Source: Gammaproteobacteria bacterium
GTDB lineage: Bacteria; Pseudomonadota; Gammaproteobacteria; Burkholderiales; Thiobacillaceae
DNA length: 64,000 bases
Direction: 5' to 3'
Assembly: GCA_018820765.1 (NCBI GenBank)
Contig: JAHJNN010000001.1
Span: 89,141-153,140, forward strand
The stretch's first letter is position 1. Every line of letters begins with the position of its first letter. Under the pieces are notes generated by a model. It made no database searches and was not told the origin of the DNA. It saw nothing but the letters and a program-made list of their open reading frames with translations. The translations under genes and the position numbers were made by a program. Of the stretch, positions 36,608 to 43,610 are shown one piece after another.

Positions 36608-36916
36608 TCAGTCCTTTCGGATGTAGACGCGCCAATCCGACGGATCCTTGATAGTCTCCAGATGGGTCGCGTTGAGCTCGTCGCACATGGGCGGCAGCGC
36701 CTCCACCGATGAGGGGTTGTCGAGCATGACCTCGACCACCTCGCCGGAACCCATCTCAGCCATGGCTTTCTTGGTCATCAACTGCGGACGCGGGCAGGAA
36801 CACCCCAGACAATCCACGCGCCGGGCGATTTTCACCTTCTGGCCGCTGCTCAAGGTCGCTTCCCCATTTCCAGCGTTGGCTTCGCTGCTGGCTTTCTTCG
36901 CACCAAACAATCCCAT
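36608..36916 (-). CDS. tusA: TusA-family sulfur carrier
   Basis: A 102-residue protein with about 25 extra N-terminal residues before the TusA fold. The motif VDCLGCSCPRPQLMTKKAM gives the conserved Cys-Pro pair (Cys of SCPRP accepts sulfane sulfur). In sulfur oxidisers TusA passes sulfur in the cytoplasm between DsrE, rhodanese and heterodisulfide reductase-like systems. Its genomic partners here (DsrE-like, rhodanese, YeeE) fit that role. Confidence 0.93.
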   Translation of the reverse strand: MGLFGAKKASSEANAGNGEATLSSGQKVKIARRVDCLGCSCPRPQLMTKKAMAEMGSGEVVEVMLDNPSSVEALPPMCDELNATHLETIKDPSDWRVYIRKD

Positions 36917-36949
36917 TTCAAGTCTCCTTTTATCTGATATGAATGCCGG

Positions 36950-37651
36950 TCACCCTTGGTGCTCGGCGGCAACCTCATTCTGGCTCTTCTCGGGACGCGG
37001 CCAGGGAATCAAATCCGCTGACGGCAGCTGGTGCTCGACTACCACTTCCTTCTGGCGTTTCTCGTGATGGGCATGCTGCGCGCGCTCCTTGCGCAAAATG
37101 GCGCGATAGATGGCGAACAACACCCCGGACTGGATCAAACCGAAAACCACGGCAGGTATGCCCAGTTTGTCCTGAAGCGTGCGGGCGTTGGCAAAGCCCA
37201 GTTGCAGCGCGGGAAGATTGGGGTCGCCGGTCATGCTTGACGGTGCCGGCGGCCAGTAATTCCAGCCCCATGCCAGGGAAAACAGGAACATCCCGACAAA
37301 GGTGAACAACAGCGCCCACACGGCACCGACGTTGCCTTCCCCGGCCTTGACCCAGGTGGATACGGTGCAGGCGCCGGCCAGAACCATGCCGATTCCGAAC
37401 AGGAACAGCCCGGCAAAGGTGTTGAGTCCTACGTCGAATTCCAGGGGATGCCCTGCCCCCACGGTCATGAAGGCCGTAAAGCCGGTGCTCAGGATCATCA
37501 TCGCCACCAGCAGCGCCTTGGTGTTGCGATAGGTCTTGAACATGATGGCGTCGCGCAACGCAGCGGTATTGCAGAAACGCGAGCGCTGCATCAGCAACCC
37601 GACCACCGAGCCAAACAGGAACGCAACCATACATTCTGCGACAGGTGACAT
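36950..37651 (-). CDS. YeeE/YedE-family sulfur compound transporter, half A
   Basis: A 233-residue membrane protein. MQRSRFCNTAALRDAIMFK and IGMVLAGACTVSTWVKAGEG are the conserved Cys-bearing motifs of YeeE/YedE, which imports thiosulfate or other sulfane sulfur. GGAGG lies 6 bases upstream of the chosen Met. The C-terminal 40 residues are hydrophilic and His-rich. It forms a split pair with the next gene upstream; fused in some bacteria. Confidence 0.9.
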   Translation of the reverse strand: MSPVAECMVAFLFGSVVGLLMQRSRFCNTAALRDAIMFKTYRNTKALLVAMMILSTGFTAFMTVGAGHPLEFDVGLNTFAGLFLFGIGMVLAGACTVSTWVKAGEGNVGAVWALLFTFVGMFLFSLAWGWNYWPPAPSSMTGDPNLPALQLGFANARTLQDKLGIPAVVFGLIQSGVLFAIYRAILRKERAQHAHHEKRQKEVVVEHQLPSADLIPWPRPEKSQNEVAAEHQG

Positions 37652-37652
37652 C

Positions 37653-38144
37653 TCAACCCTCCAGCATTTTCTTGTAAACCAGGGAACCCACCCATGCTCC
37701 GGCAACGATGCCGGAGATGGCGAGATAACCGCCCACGTTCATCTCGGCGGACAGTCCGAAGAAGGTGGAGACATTGCAGACGAAGGCCAGACGGATGCCG
37801 ATCCCCATCAACAGGCCGCCGACGGTTATCATCAGCCACTCCGAGAGATGGCGCGGCATGCGCAGGTAGAACTCCTTGCTGGCCACGGCGCCGACCACGG
37901 CGCCGAACAGCATGCCGAGGCTGATATAGATTTTCCAGTAATCGCCGTGCGGCGGAAAAACCACATCCCAGAAGGGGATACGCTTCAGGTCGTCGCCCAT
38001 GAACCACTGGGCGATGAGCCCGGTCATCATGGTTTCGCCGCCGCCCACGGTCCAGGCACCGATGACCAGAAACAGGAAAATGTCCATCACCGCAATGATC
38101 GACAGGGCAATCACCGGGTCCAGGGTCTTGCGGAAAAACTCCAT
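37653..38144 (-). CDS. YeeE/YedE-family sulfur compound transporter, half B
   Basis: A 163-residue membrane protein with about four helices. GIGIRLAFVCNVSTFFGLSA is the Cys motif, and FGAVVGAVASKEFYLRMP matches the family. It is one base upstream of half A, so the two are almost certainly co-translated subunits. It is the first gene of the minus-strand sulfur cluster; its promoter region is shared with the divergent RHH gene. Confidence 0.9.
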   Translation of the reverse strand: MEFFRKTLDPVIALSIIAVMDIFLFLVIGAWTVGGGETMMTGLIAQWFMGDDLKRIPFWDVVFPPHGDYWKIYISLGMLFGAVVGAVASKEFYLRMPRHLSEWLMITVGGLLMGIGIRLAFVCNVSTFFGLSAEMNVGGYLAISGIVAGAWVGSLVYKKMLEG

Positions 38145-38199
38145 GACTTGCGTCTCCTTAAGTATTTATGTGAGGCCCCATCCGACCCCAACGGCGGAG

Positions 38200-38223
38200 G
38201 CTCACGCTCATTCGAGTGTGAGC
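38200..38223. promoter_or_regulatory. Inverted repeat between yeeE and the divergent RHH gene
   Basis: GCTCACGCTC-ATTC-GAGTGTGAGC is a 10-bp inverted repeat with a single mismatch, in the 142-base divergent spacer. It is well placed as an operator for the ribbon-helix-helix protein encoded next to it. Confidence 0.45.
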
Positions 38224-38286
38224 GAATTCTAGGCATGCCGATTTTGGTGATGGTAGTATTTATTGCAAACAAATTTCGCTGGTTGA

Positions 38287-38661
38287 ATGCTGATGACCAT
38301 CTATACCGAGATCAACCATGTCATGGACCACATGTTCAACGCCTGCACCACGGCGCAGATCGGCGAGTTCATCCCGGAAAAGCGCGGCTTCCGCATCCAC
38401 GGCCACAGCACCACGGTATCCCTGGAGCGTGCCTTCTGGAACGTGCTGGAATCAATGGCAAGTGAATGCCATCTCACCATGCCGCGTCTTCTGGAATACG
38501 TGCTGGACAACTGCCTGGTAGCCAACGACAAGAATTTGTCATCCTGCCTGCGGGTGATCTGCCTCAAGTATCTGAACGTCTACGCCATACCTGACACATC
38601 GCCAAAAGCGGCGTTGGATGCAAGCATCAACAGCACGAGTAATCCGGCGATAAAAGACTAG
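38287..38661 (+). CDS. Ribbon-helix-helix (RHH_4-like) protein, probable regulator
   Basis: A 124-residue protein. FRIHGHSTTVSLERAFWNVLESMA matches RHH_4 domains (beta strand followed by two helices), next to a Cys-containing helix (VLDNCLVANDKNLSSCLRVIC). It diverges from the sulfur cluster and probably regulates it (inference). The start may be 38287 or the Met at 38293. Confidence 0.7.
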   Translation: MLMTIYTEINHVMDHMFNACTTAQIGEFIPEKRGFRIHGHSTTVSLERAFWNVLESMASECHLTMPRLLEYVLDNCLVANDKNLSSCLRVICLKYLNVYAIPDTSPKAALDASINSTSNPAIKD

Positions 38662-38975
38662 GCACTCTGAACTAAAGCCCCGGTCGTGGGCAGCCAGGCC
38701 GCCAGCAGGTTGATTGCCAGGCCGATGGCGGAAGTGATGGAGACGCCCTCGCCCTGCACTGCCTGGGGTTCCTGTAGGCGTCCCACTGCGGAGACCGTGA
38801 GCCAGGCCACCAGGACCAGCGGGAGATACCAGCGAGTTTTTGTGGCGCCCTCAGTGGGCCTTTGAGATATCAGTGGGTTGCCATTCGCCTGGTGCGCCAC
38901 GCACAAATGAAAATAGCGGCCAAGGCCGCTATGATTTTTTGCATCTGATTTTTTGTCACAACCCGGGAAGGATTG
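38662..38975. other. Gap with possible gene remnant
   Basis: A minus-strand frame running to 38658 encodes two hydrophobic stretches (YLPLVLVAWLTVSAVG and AIGLAINLLAAWLPTTG) but has no good start; its 5' part crosses the tRNA terminator and the tRNA-Glu 3' end. It may be a decayed membrane gene. Nothing else is visible. Confidence 0.4.
38913..38940. terminator. Bidirectional terminator after tRNA-Glu
   Basis: ATAGCGGCC-AA-GGCCGCTAT (38913-38932) is a perfect 9-bp stem. TTTT-rich runs lie on both sides, so it can end both the minus-strand tRNA transcript and plus-strand transcription. Confidence 0.8.
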
Positions 38976-39051
38976 TGGCGTCCCCACGGGGATTCGAACC
39001 CCGGTACCTACCGTGAAAGGGTAGTGTCCTAGGCCTCTAGACGATGGGGAC
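38976..39051 (-). tRNA. tRNA-Glu(TTC)
   Basis: A 76-base cloverleaf on the minus strand: acceptor GTCCCCA/TGGGGAC, anticodon loop CTTTCAC (anticodon TTC), T-arm GGGGTTCGAATCCCC, encoded CCA end. Confidence 0.97.
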
Positions 39052-39098
39052 CCGGACGACGGTGTGAACCGCCTGTTTTTACTGCACGACTTGCGCCG

Positions 39099-39284
39099 CT
39101 ACTGCTTGTTGGAAAGCTGGGTCAAGGTGACGCCGAGCAATAATCCGACGAAACCCAATGGTACCAGCGAGATCCAGACTTCGGCGTTCTCGCTGCCATT
39201 CAGCATCTTCCAAAATCCAACGATCAGTCCGACGATGCTCAGTATCAGCCCCAGCAATGTGGTGATGACGCCAAGCTTGTGCAT
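39099..39284 (-). CDS. Small two-helix membrane protein between tRNA genes
   Basis: A 61-residue protein with helices LGVITTLLGLILSIVGLIVG and WISLVPLGFVGLLLGVTL. AGGA lies upstream of the ATG. Unknown function. It sits between tRNA-Ala and tRNA-Glu on the same strand and would be co-transcribed with them. Confidence 0.6.
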   Translation of the reverse strand: MHKLGVITTLLGLILSIVGLIVGFWKMLNGSENAEVWISLVPLGFVGLLLGVTLTQLSNKQ

Positions 39285-39300
39285 CGAGCTTCCTGTTAGT

Positions 39301-39376
<76 letters not shown>

Positions 39377-39433
39377 AACGAAGCCGCGCATTCTATAGAT
39401 GCCTTTGGCGCTTGTAAAGCCTTCGCGCGCACT

Positions 39434-40816
39434 TCAATCGGGAAAAAGTTTGCCGGGGTTGAGCAGGCCGTGCGGATCGAATTGCTGTTTGATGCCGCGC
39501 ATCAGGGCGAGCGTGACGGAATCGATTTCCTGTGGCACGAAGCGGCGCTTTTCGGTGCCGATGCCGTGTTCGCCCGAGAGCGTGCCGCCCAGCGCCAGGA
39601 CGCGCAGCATGATGGCGTCGAGCGCCAAGTGGGCACGCTCCATTTCGTCGGCGTCGTCGGGATGCACCATCAGGTTGACGTGCAGGTTGCCGTTGCCGGC
39701 GTGGCCGAACGACACCACGGCCAGTCGATGCGCATTGGCGGTGTGGTCGATGAAGTCGACGAAGCCGGCCAGTTCCGACACCGGCACCACCACGTCCTCG
39801 TTGATCTTGAGCGGCGCAATCTGCTTGACCGCATGCGAGAGCGATTTGCGCGCCGTCCACAGCTGGGTGATGGCCTCGCGCGTGAAGCCGCTTTTCATCT
39901 CGAGCAGGCCGTCGCCGGCGAGCGCCTGTTCCAGTGCAGCGATCTGACGCGGCAGGTCCGCTATCGCACCGTCGGCCTCGACCATCAGGAGCGCGCGGGT
40001 GCCGGGCGGCAGGTCGTCCGCCGCGCCGGTCGGACGGATGGCGTCGATGGCGCGATGGTCCATGAATTCGAGCGCGCACGGCATCACCGACTGGTTCATG
40101 ACGCGGCCGACCGCAGCGAGCGCGGCGTGGTTGCCGTCGAAGCACAAACGCAAGGTGGCAACCGCTTCCGGCGCGGGCAGCAGTTTCAGCGTGGCTTCGG
40201 TGATCAGCGCCAGCGTGCCTTCCGAGCCGACCAGCAGGCGGGTGAGGTCGTAGCCGGTGACGCCCTTGGTGGTGCGGCAGCCGGTGCGGATTTCGCGGCC
40301 GTCGCCGGTGACGGCACGCAGCCCCAGCACGAAATCGCGGGTGACGCCGTATTTGACGGCGCGCGGCCCGGCGGCATTCATCGCGAGGTTGCCGCCGATG
40401 CGGCAATACGCGTTGCTGCCGGGATCGGGCGGGTAGAACAGGCCGGCGCTGCGCGCGATGCGTTCGATGTCCTCGGTGACCACGCCGGCTTCGACGACGA
40501 TGAGCCGGTTGGCGGGATCGAATTCGAGCACCCGCCGCATGCACTCGAAGCTGACGACCACGCTGCCGGGCGCGGGCAGCGCGCCGCCGACGTTGCCGGA
40601 GCCGGCGCCGCGCGGCGTCAGCGCAATGCGGTGTTCGGCCGCGATGCGCGCGAGCGCCGCCACCTCGTCGTGCGAGGTGGGGAACAGCACGGCATCGGGC
40701 TCGACTTGGCGCGGCGTTTCGTCGCTGGCGTACAGCGCGCGGGTGGCGGCATCGTCGAACACGCGATCGGCGCCGAGAGCGGAACGGAAGGCGGCAAGCG
40801 CGTGATCGGACAACAT
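39434..40816 (-). CDS. FAD-linked glycolate/D-lactate oxidase-type dehydrogenase (GlcD family)
   Basis: A 460-residue flavoprotein. The FAD-binding PCMH domain has LTPRGAGSGNVGGALP and PPDPGSNAYCRIGGNLAMN near residues 68-145. The C-terminal oxidase domain ends with SGEHGIGTEKRRFV and GLLNPGKLFP, the standard GlcD/D-lactate dehydrogenase signatures. The substrate is a 2-hydroxyacid; glycolate versus D-lactate cannot be settled. No glcE/glcF lie next to it. Confidence 0.92.
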   Translation of the reverse strand: MLSDHALAAFRSALGADRVFDDAATRALYASDETPRQVEPDAVLFPTSHDEVAALARIAAEHRIALTPRGAGSGNVGGALPAPGSVVVSFECMRRVLEFDPANRLIVVEAGVVTEDIERIARSAGLFYPPDPGSNAYCRIGGNLAMNAAGPRAVKYGVTRDFVLGLRAVTGDGREIRTGCRTTKGVTGYDLTRLLVGSEGTLALITEATLKLLPAPEAVATLRLCFDGNHAALAAVGRVMNQSVMPCALEFMDHRAIDAIRPTGAADDLPPGTRALLMVEADGAIADLPRQIAALEQALAGDGLLEMKSGFTREAITQLWTARKSLSHAVKQIAPLKINEDVVVPVSELAGFVDFIDHTANAHRLAVVSFGHAGNGNLHVNLMVHPDDADEMERAHLALDAIMLRVLALGGTLSGEHGIGTEKRRFVPQEIDSVTLALMRGIKQQFDPHGLLNPGKLFPD

Positions 40817-40835
40817 GGCAAACGGGGGAAAAGGG

Positions 40836-41273
40836 TCAGGCCGAATGCTTGTGCCCGTCCGGGTGCTCGGGCGGCAGCTGCGCGATCAGCTGGGCGATCG
40901 TATCGGCGTCGAAGTCCATGCCGATGTCCCAGCCCGGGTTCAGCGCGATCGGCACGCCGCCGCCGATGCGGCGCAGCAGCCAGGCGAAATCGGTCAGCAG
41001 GCCGCCCGTGAATTCCGGGTAATGCTCCGCAAACGGCTTGGCGCGCTCGGGGCTGGTGAACAGCACCAGCACGCGCTCGCCGTCCTCGTCCTCGATGATC
41101 AGCGGCTCGGCCTGGGTGGTGCGCTGGAAGCCCTGGATGGGATTTTTCTCGTCGCGCACCGGCATGAACAGCTGCTGGTCGACCAGCTGCAGCACGAAGG
41201 TTTCGGGGTCGAGCGAGCCGGCATGGACGGCAGTCAGCTGCTCTTCAAGCGCATTGTGGGGGACGAAGTTCAT
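40836..41273 (-). CDS. SseB-like domain protein
   Basis: A 145-residue protein. FVLQLVDQQLFMPVRDEKN, VLVLFTSPERAKPFAE and GVPIALNPGWDIGMDF match the SseB N-terminal domain. It is cytosolic and of poorly defined function. It lies 20 bases upstream of the GlcD-like gene and may be co-transcribed. Confidence 0.8.
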   Translation of the reverse strand: MNFVPHNALEEQLTAVHAGSLDPETFVLQLVDQQLFMPVRDEKNPIQGFQRTTQAEPLIIEDEDGERVLVLFTSPERAKPFAEHYPEFTGGLLTDFAWLLRRIGGGVPIALNPGWDIGMDFDADTIAQLIAQLPPEHPDGHKHSA

Positions 41274-41348
41274 GGTCTCGGGACGGCAGATGCAGGGTGA
41301 CGGCCAGTGTAACGTATGCCAAGGCGCTTGCGGCAGGCGTTGGGCCGG

Positions 41349-41780
41349 TTACGGTTCCCAGCGTTCGGGATTCGCCCAGTAGCGGGCATTGAGCCAGTCC
41401 GGCACGGTCTTGTAGGTGTCGAGGTCGTAGTAGTGGATGCGCAGGCCGTCTGCCGCGTCGCTTGCGGACAGCATGAAGCCGAGCGCGCGAAACGCCGCCT
41501 CGTCCAGCACGCAGCCGGATGGCACGACCAGCAGGATGCGCGGGGCGACGTACAGGCGCGTCTGGCTGATCAGGTGCTGGGCCTGCTGCGCGTCCAGCCC
41601 GTTCAGCGCATCGATCCCCAGTGCCAGCGCACAGGGGGACTCCGGCAGGGGATCATGCGTGCGGACCGGTGTGTCGGGCAGCACGTCGCCGGCCAGTTGC
41701 TGCGCGGCCGCATCGAGCGCGCACACGCTGTCGGGCCGGATGTCCAGCAGGCGTGTGCGCAGGTGGTCGCGCCAGCTCAT
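41349..41780 (-). CDS. DUF6231-like protein
   Basis: A 143-residue protein starting MSWRDHLRTRLLDIRPDSV and ending DWLNARYWANPERWEP, the latter typical of the small DUF6231 group. Function unknown. Its ATG overlaps the RDD gene's stop (ATGA), so the two are coupled. Confidence 0.6.
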   Translation of the reverse strand: MSWRDHLRTRLLDIRPDSVCALDAAAQQLAGDVLPDTPVRTHDPLPESPCALALGIDALNGLDAQQAQHLISQTRLYVAPRILLVVPSGCVLDEAAFRALGFMLSASDAADGLRIHYYDLDTYKTVPDWLNARYWANPERWEP

Positions 41781-42211
41781 GCCTTGCGCGGTACCCGCAC
41801 CAGCCGGGTGCCGGCGAGGCGGTCGTGCAGGAACTGGCGGTCGCGGTCGACCAGCGCCCACCAGAAGCCGGCGCCTGCCAGCAGCAGGCCCAGCAGGGCG
41901 AGGAAGAAGCGCAGCACGGCCTGCTTGAACGTCAGGGTGTCGCCGTTCGCCTGCACCAGACGGATGCGCCAGGTTTTCATCGCCAGCGTCTGCCCGCTGC
42001 GCAGCCAGAATGCGCTGAAATAGGCGAACAGGATGCCCAGGATATAGCCCTGAAACAGGTGGCGCTGCCAGGATGCGTGCATCTCGCCGACCACCGGAAT
42101 GATGATGAAGGACGCGACGAACACCACGGCGGTGACCAGCAGCGATTCGTAGATCATGGCGGCGATGCGCGCCAGGAAAGGGGCGGGGGAGGCTATTGCG
42201 TTGTCTTGCAT
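41777..42211 (-). CDS. RDD-family membrane protein
   Basis: A 144-residue protein with three hydrophobic helices. FLARIAAMIYESLLV and SGQTLAMKTWRIRLV, then LHDRLAGTRLV, are the RDD family landmarks. Function unknown, possibly transport. Divergent from the DUF2173 operon with a 77-base spacer. Confidence 0.8.
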   Translation of the reverse strand: MQDNAIASPAPFLARIAAMIYESLLVTAVVFVASFIIIPVVGEMHASWQRHLFQGYILGILFAYFSAFWLRSGQTLAMKTWRIRLVQANGDTLTFKQAVLRFFLALLGLLLAGAGFWWALVDRDRQFLHDRLAGTRLVRVPRKA

Positions 42212-42288
42212 GGTGGCTCTATATTGCGGGCTGGCGCGACACTTTGCCACAGCGCGCCGCAACCATAAGCAAAATCCAGGAGGGGCTC

Positions 42289-42693
42289 GTGCATATCGTA
42301 AAGCAACTGATGGTGATTCCCGGCGTAATTGCGGCCGGCGAATATGCCTATCGCGGCGACCGCTTCTCGTACCAGGGGGCGCTGACCGACGAGTTGGCGC
42401 GCATGGCGTCGATCCTCTGCCGCGCCAACACCCTGATGGTCAACATGCAGGCGGAAATCTTCGATTCCTTTGCCGAAAACTGCGGCTGCCGGCCGGTGCA
42501 GGGCTGGATCGTGCGCGGCAACAAACTCACCATCTGCTCGGTCGGCAATTACTTTGCCTTCCTCGACAGCCGTGACGAGTTGCTGAACGACGTCATGACC
42601 ATCATGCGCGCCAAGGTGGGCGACGTGCAGGACGACCTGCTGGTCAATCTGTACGCCCGGCTCGGCGGCAATACCAAGGAAGCCTTGTACTGA
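42289..42693 (+). CDS. DUF2173 protein 1
   Basis: A 134-residue protein. IPGVIAAGEYAYRGDRFSYQG, MASILCRANTLMVNMQAEIF and VQGWIVRGNKLTICSVGNYF are the DUF2173 landmarks. The start is GTG at 42289 with AGGAGG just upstream; an ATG much further up (42196) falls inside the RDD gene region. First of three tandem paralogues. Function unknown; the family is known mainly from sulfur-oxidising bacteria. Confidence 0.8.
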   Translation: MHIVKQLMVIPGVIAAGEYAYRGDRFSYQGALTDELARMASILCRANTLMVNMQAEIFDSFAENCGCRPVQGWIVRGNKLTICSVGNYFAFLDSRDELLNDVMTIMRAKVGDVQDDLLVNLYARLGGNTKEALY

Positions 42694-42721
42694 GGCGGAT
42701 ACCAACACGGAGAGCGAAGAG

Positions 42722-43060
42722 ATGAATCTGGAAAAAATGATGGATCTGCCGGGCGCACTGGCGGCGTTCACCTACAGCGACAAGGGCGAACTGCAATCGC
42801 ACCTGCTGCGCGAGGGCAGCGGGCTGACGGCGCAGGTGCTCGACCTGCTGGCCCGTTCGTGCGTCGCCAACATGGCGATCGCGGGCATGGAGGCACGCGG
42901 CTGGGAGGCGCTCACCGGGCACAACGGATTCGATCCGCTCAAGGGCTTTTCGGTGGTGGGCCTCGAGTGGTCGGTGGTGGTCGATGGTAACCGGGGCGTG
43001 ATCGTCAAGAACCGCGACGCCGATTACGAAGCCACGTTCAAGGCCCTGCAGGCTGCCTGA
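42722..43060 (+). CDS. DUF2173 protein 2 (divergent)
   Basis: A 112-residue protein starting MNLEKMMDLPGALAAFTYSD. It shares the overall length and the pattern of a central Cys-containing helix (LLARSCVANMAIAG) and a C-terminal sheet (GFSVVGLEWSVVVDGNRGV) with its neighbours but lacks the CRAN motif. GAGAGCGAAGAG precedes the ATG. Confidence 0.75.
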   Translation: MNLEKMMDLPGALAAFTYSDKGELQSHLLREGSGLTAQVLDLLARSCVANMAIAGMEARGWEALTGHNGFDPLKGFSVVGLEWSVVVDGNRGVIVKNRDADYEATFKALQAA

Positions 43061-43069
43061 GGAGCGCGC

Positions 43070-43405
43070 ATGACGCTGAAAAAAATCCTGGTGCTCGACG
43101 GCGTGACCGCCGTGTGCCGCTTCCGCGACGACGGCGTGGTGATGGAGGCCGAAGGCCTGCTGTCACCCGACCTGATGATGCGCCTGGCGAAATTCGCCCA
43201 GTGGTACCGCCGCATGGTGTCCGGCAATACCGACCTGCTGTCGCTGTTCACGCAGATGCGCGGCTGGTCGCCGTCGCAGGGCTGGATCGTGCAGGGCGAT
43301 TCGATGACGGTGTGCGGCGCAGGCAACATGGTCTGCATGTTCAGCAATGCCGAGGGTTCGCTGAACGAGGTCATGCAGGCGCTGCGCGAAGCCGCGCACG
43401 AATAA
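43070..43405 (+). CDS. DUF2173 protein 3
   Basis: A 111-residue protein with ILVLDGVTAVCRFRDDGVVME and PSQGWIVQGDSMTVCGAGNMV, the latter nearly identical in pattern to protein 1. GGAG lies 5 bases upstream. It is the last gene before a strong terminator, so the three form one transcription unit. Confidence 0.8.
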   Translation: MTLKKILVLDGVTAVCRFRDDGVVMEAEGLLSPDLMMRLAKFAQWYRRMVSGNTDLLSLFTQMRGWSPSQGWIVQGDSMTVCGAGNMVCMFSNAEGSLNEVMQALREAAHE

Positions 43406-43434
43406 GCGGGCGCGTCGCACCTGGCAGAACCCCG

Positions 43435-43460
43435 CCCCTCCCTTCGCGGAGGGGTTTTTT
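43435..43460 (+). terminator. Rho-independent terminator of the DUF2173 operon
   Basis: CCCCTCC-CTTCGC-GGAGGGG (43435-43454) is followed by TTTTTT (43455-43460), 30 bases after the last stop. Confidence 0.92.
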
Positions 43461-43527
43461 ATGCCTGCCTGCTGAGGTTTTGCACGCATCGGCCGCGCGG
43501 GGAACGCCAAAAAGCCGTCCGCAGGGC

Positions 43528-43566
43528 CGTTTTGCCATGATTTCTTGACCGAAACATGGCAAAACG
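43528..43566 (+). promoter_or_regulatory. Promoter/operator region of ilvBHC with 12-bp inverted repeat
   Basis: CGTTTTGCCATG (43528-43539) and CATGGCAAAACG (43555-43566) are a perfect inverted repeat with a 15-base spacer. A -35-like TTGACC (43545-43550) lies inside the spacer and a weak -10 (TTACTC, 43568) follows 17 bases later, so a dimeric regulator bound here would overlap the promoter. The regulator is unknown. Confidence 0.6.
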
Positions 43567-43610
43567 ATTACTCTCGCAGGTCCACCAACGAATTGATTTA
43601 TTGCCAGTTT

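Noticed and set aside
38658..38987. 109-residue minus-strand protein
   Set aside because: Its 5' part runs through the terminator and tRNA-Glu 3' end and no internal start is good; kept only as a possible remnant.
43545..43610. Longer IlvB start at TTG 43545
   Set aside because: The extra residues are not family-like and the codon lies inside the operator palindrome; ATG 43611 fits homologues.
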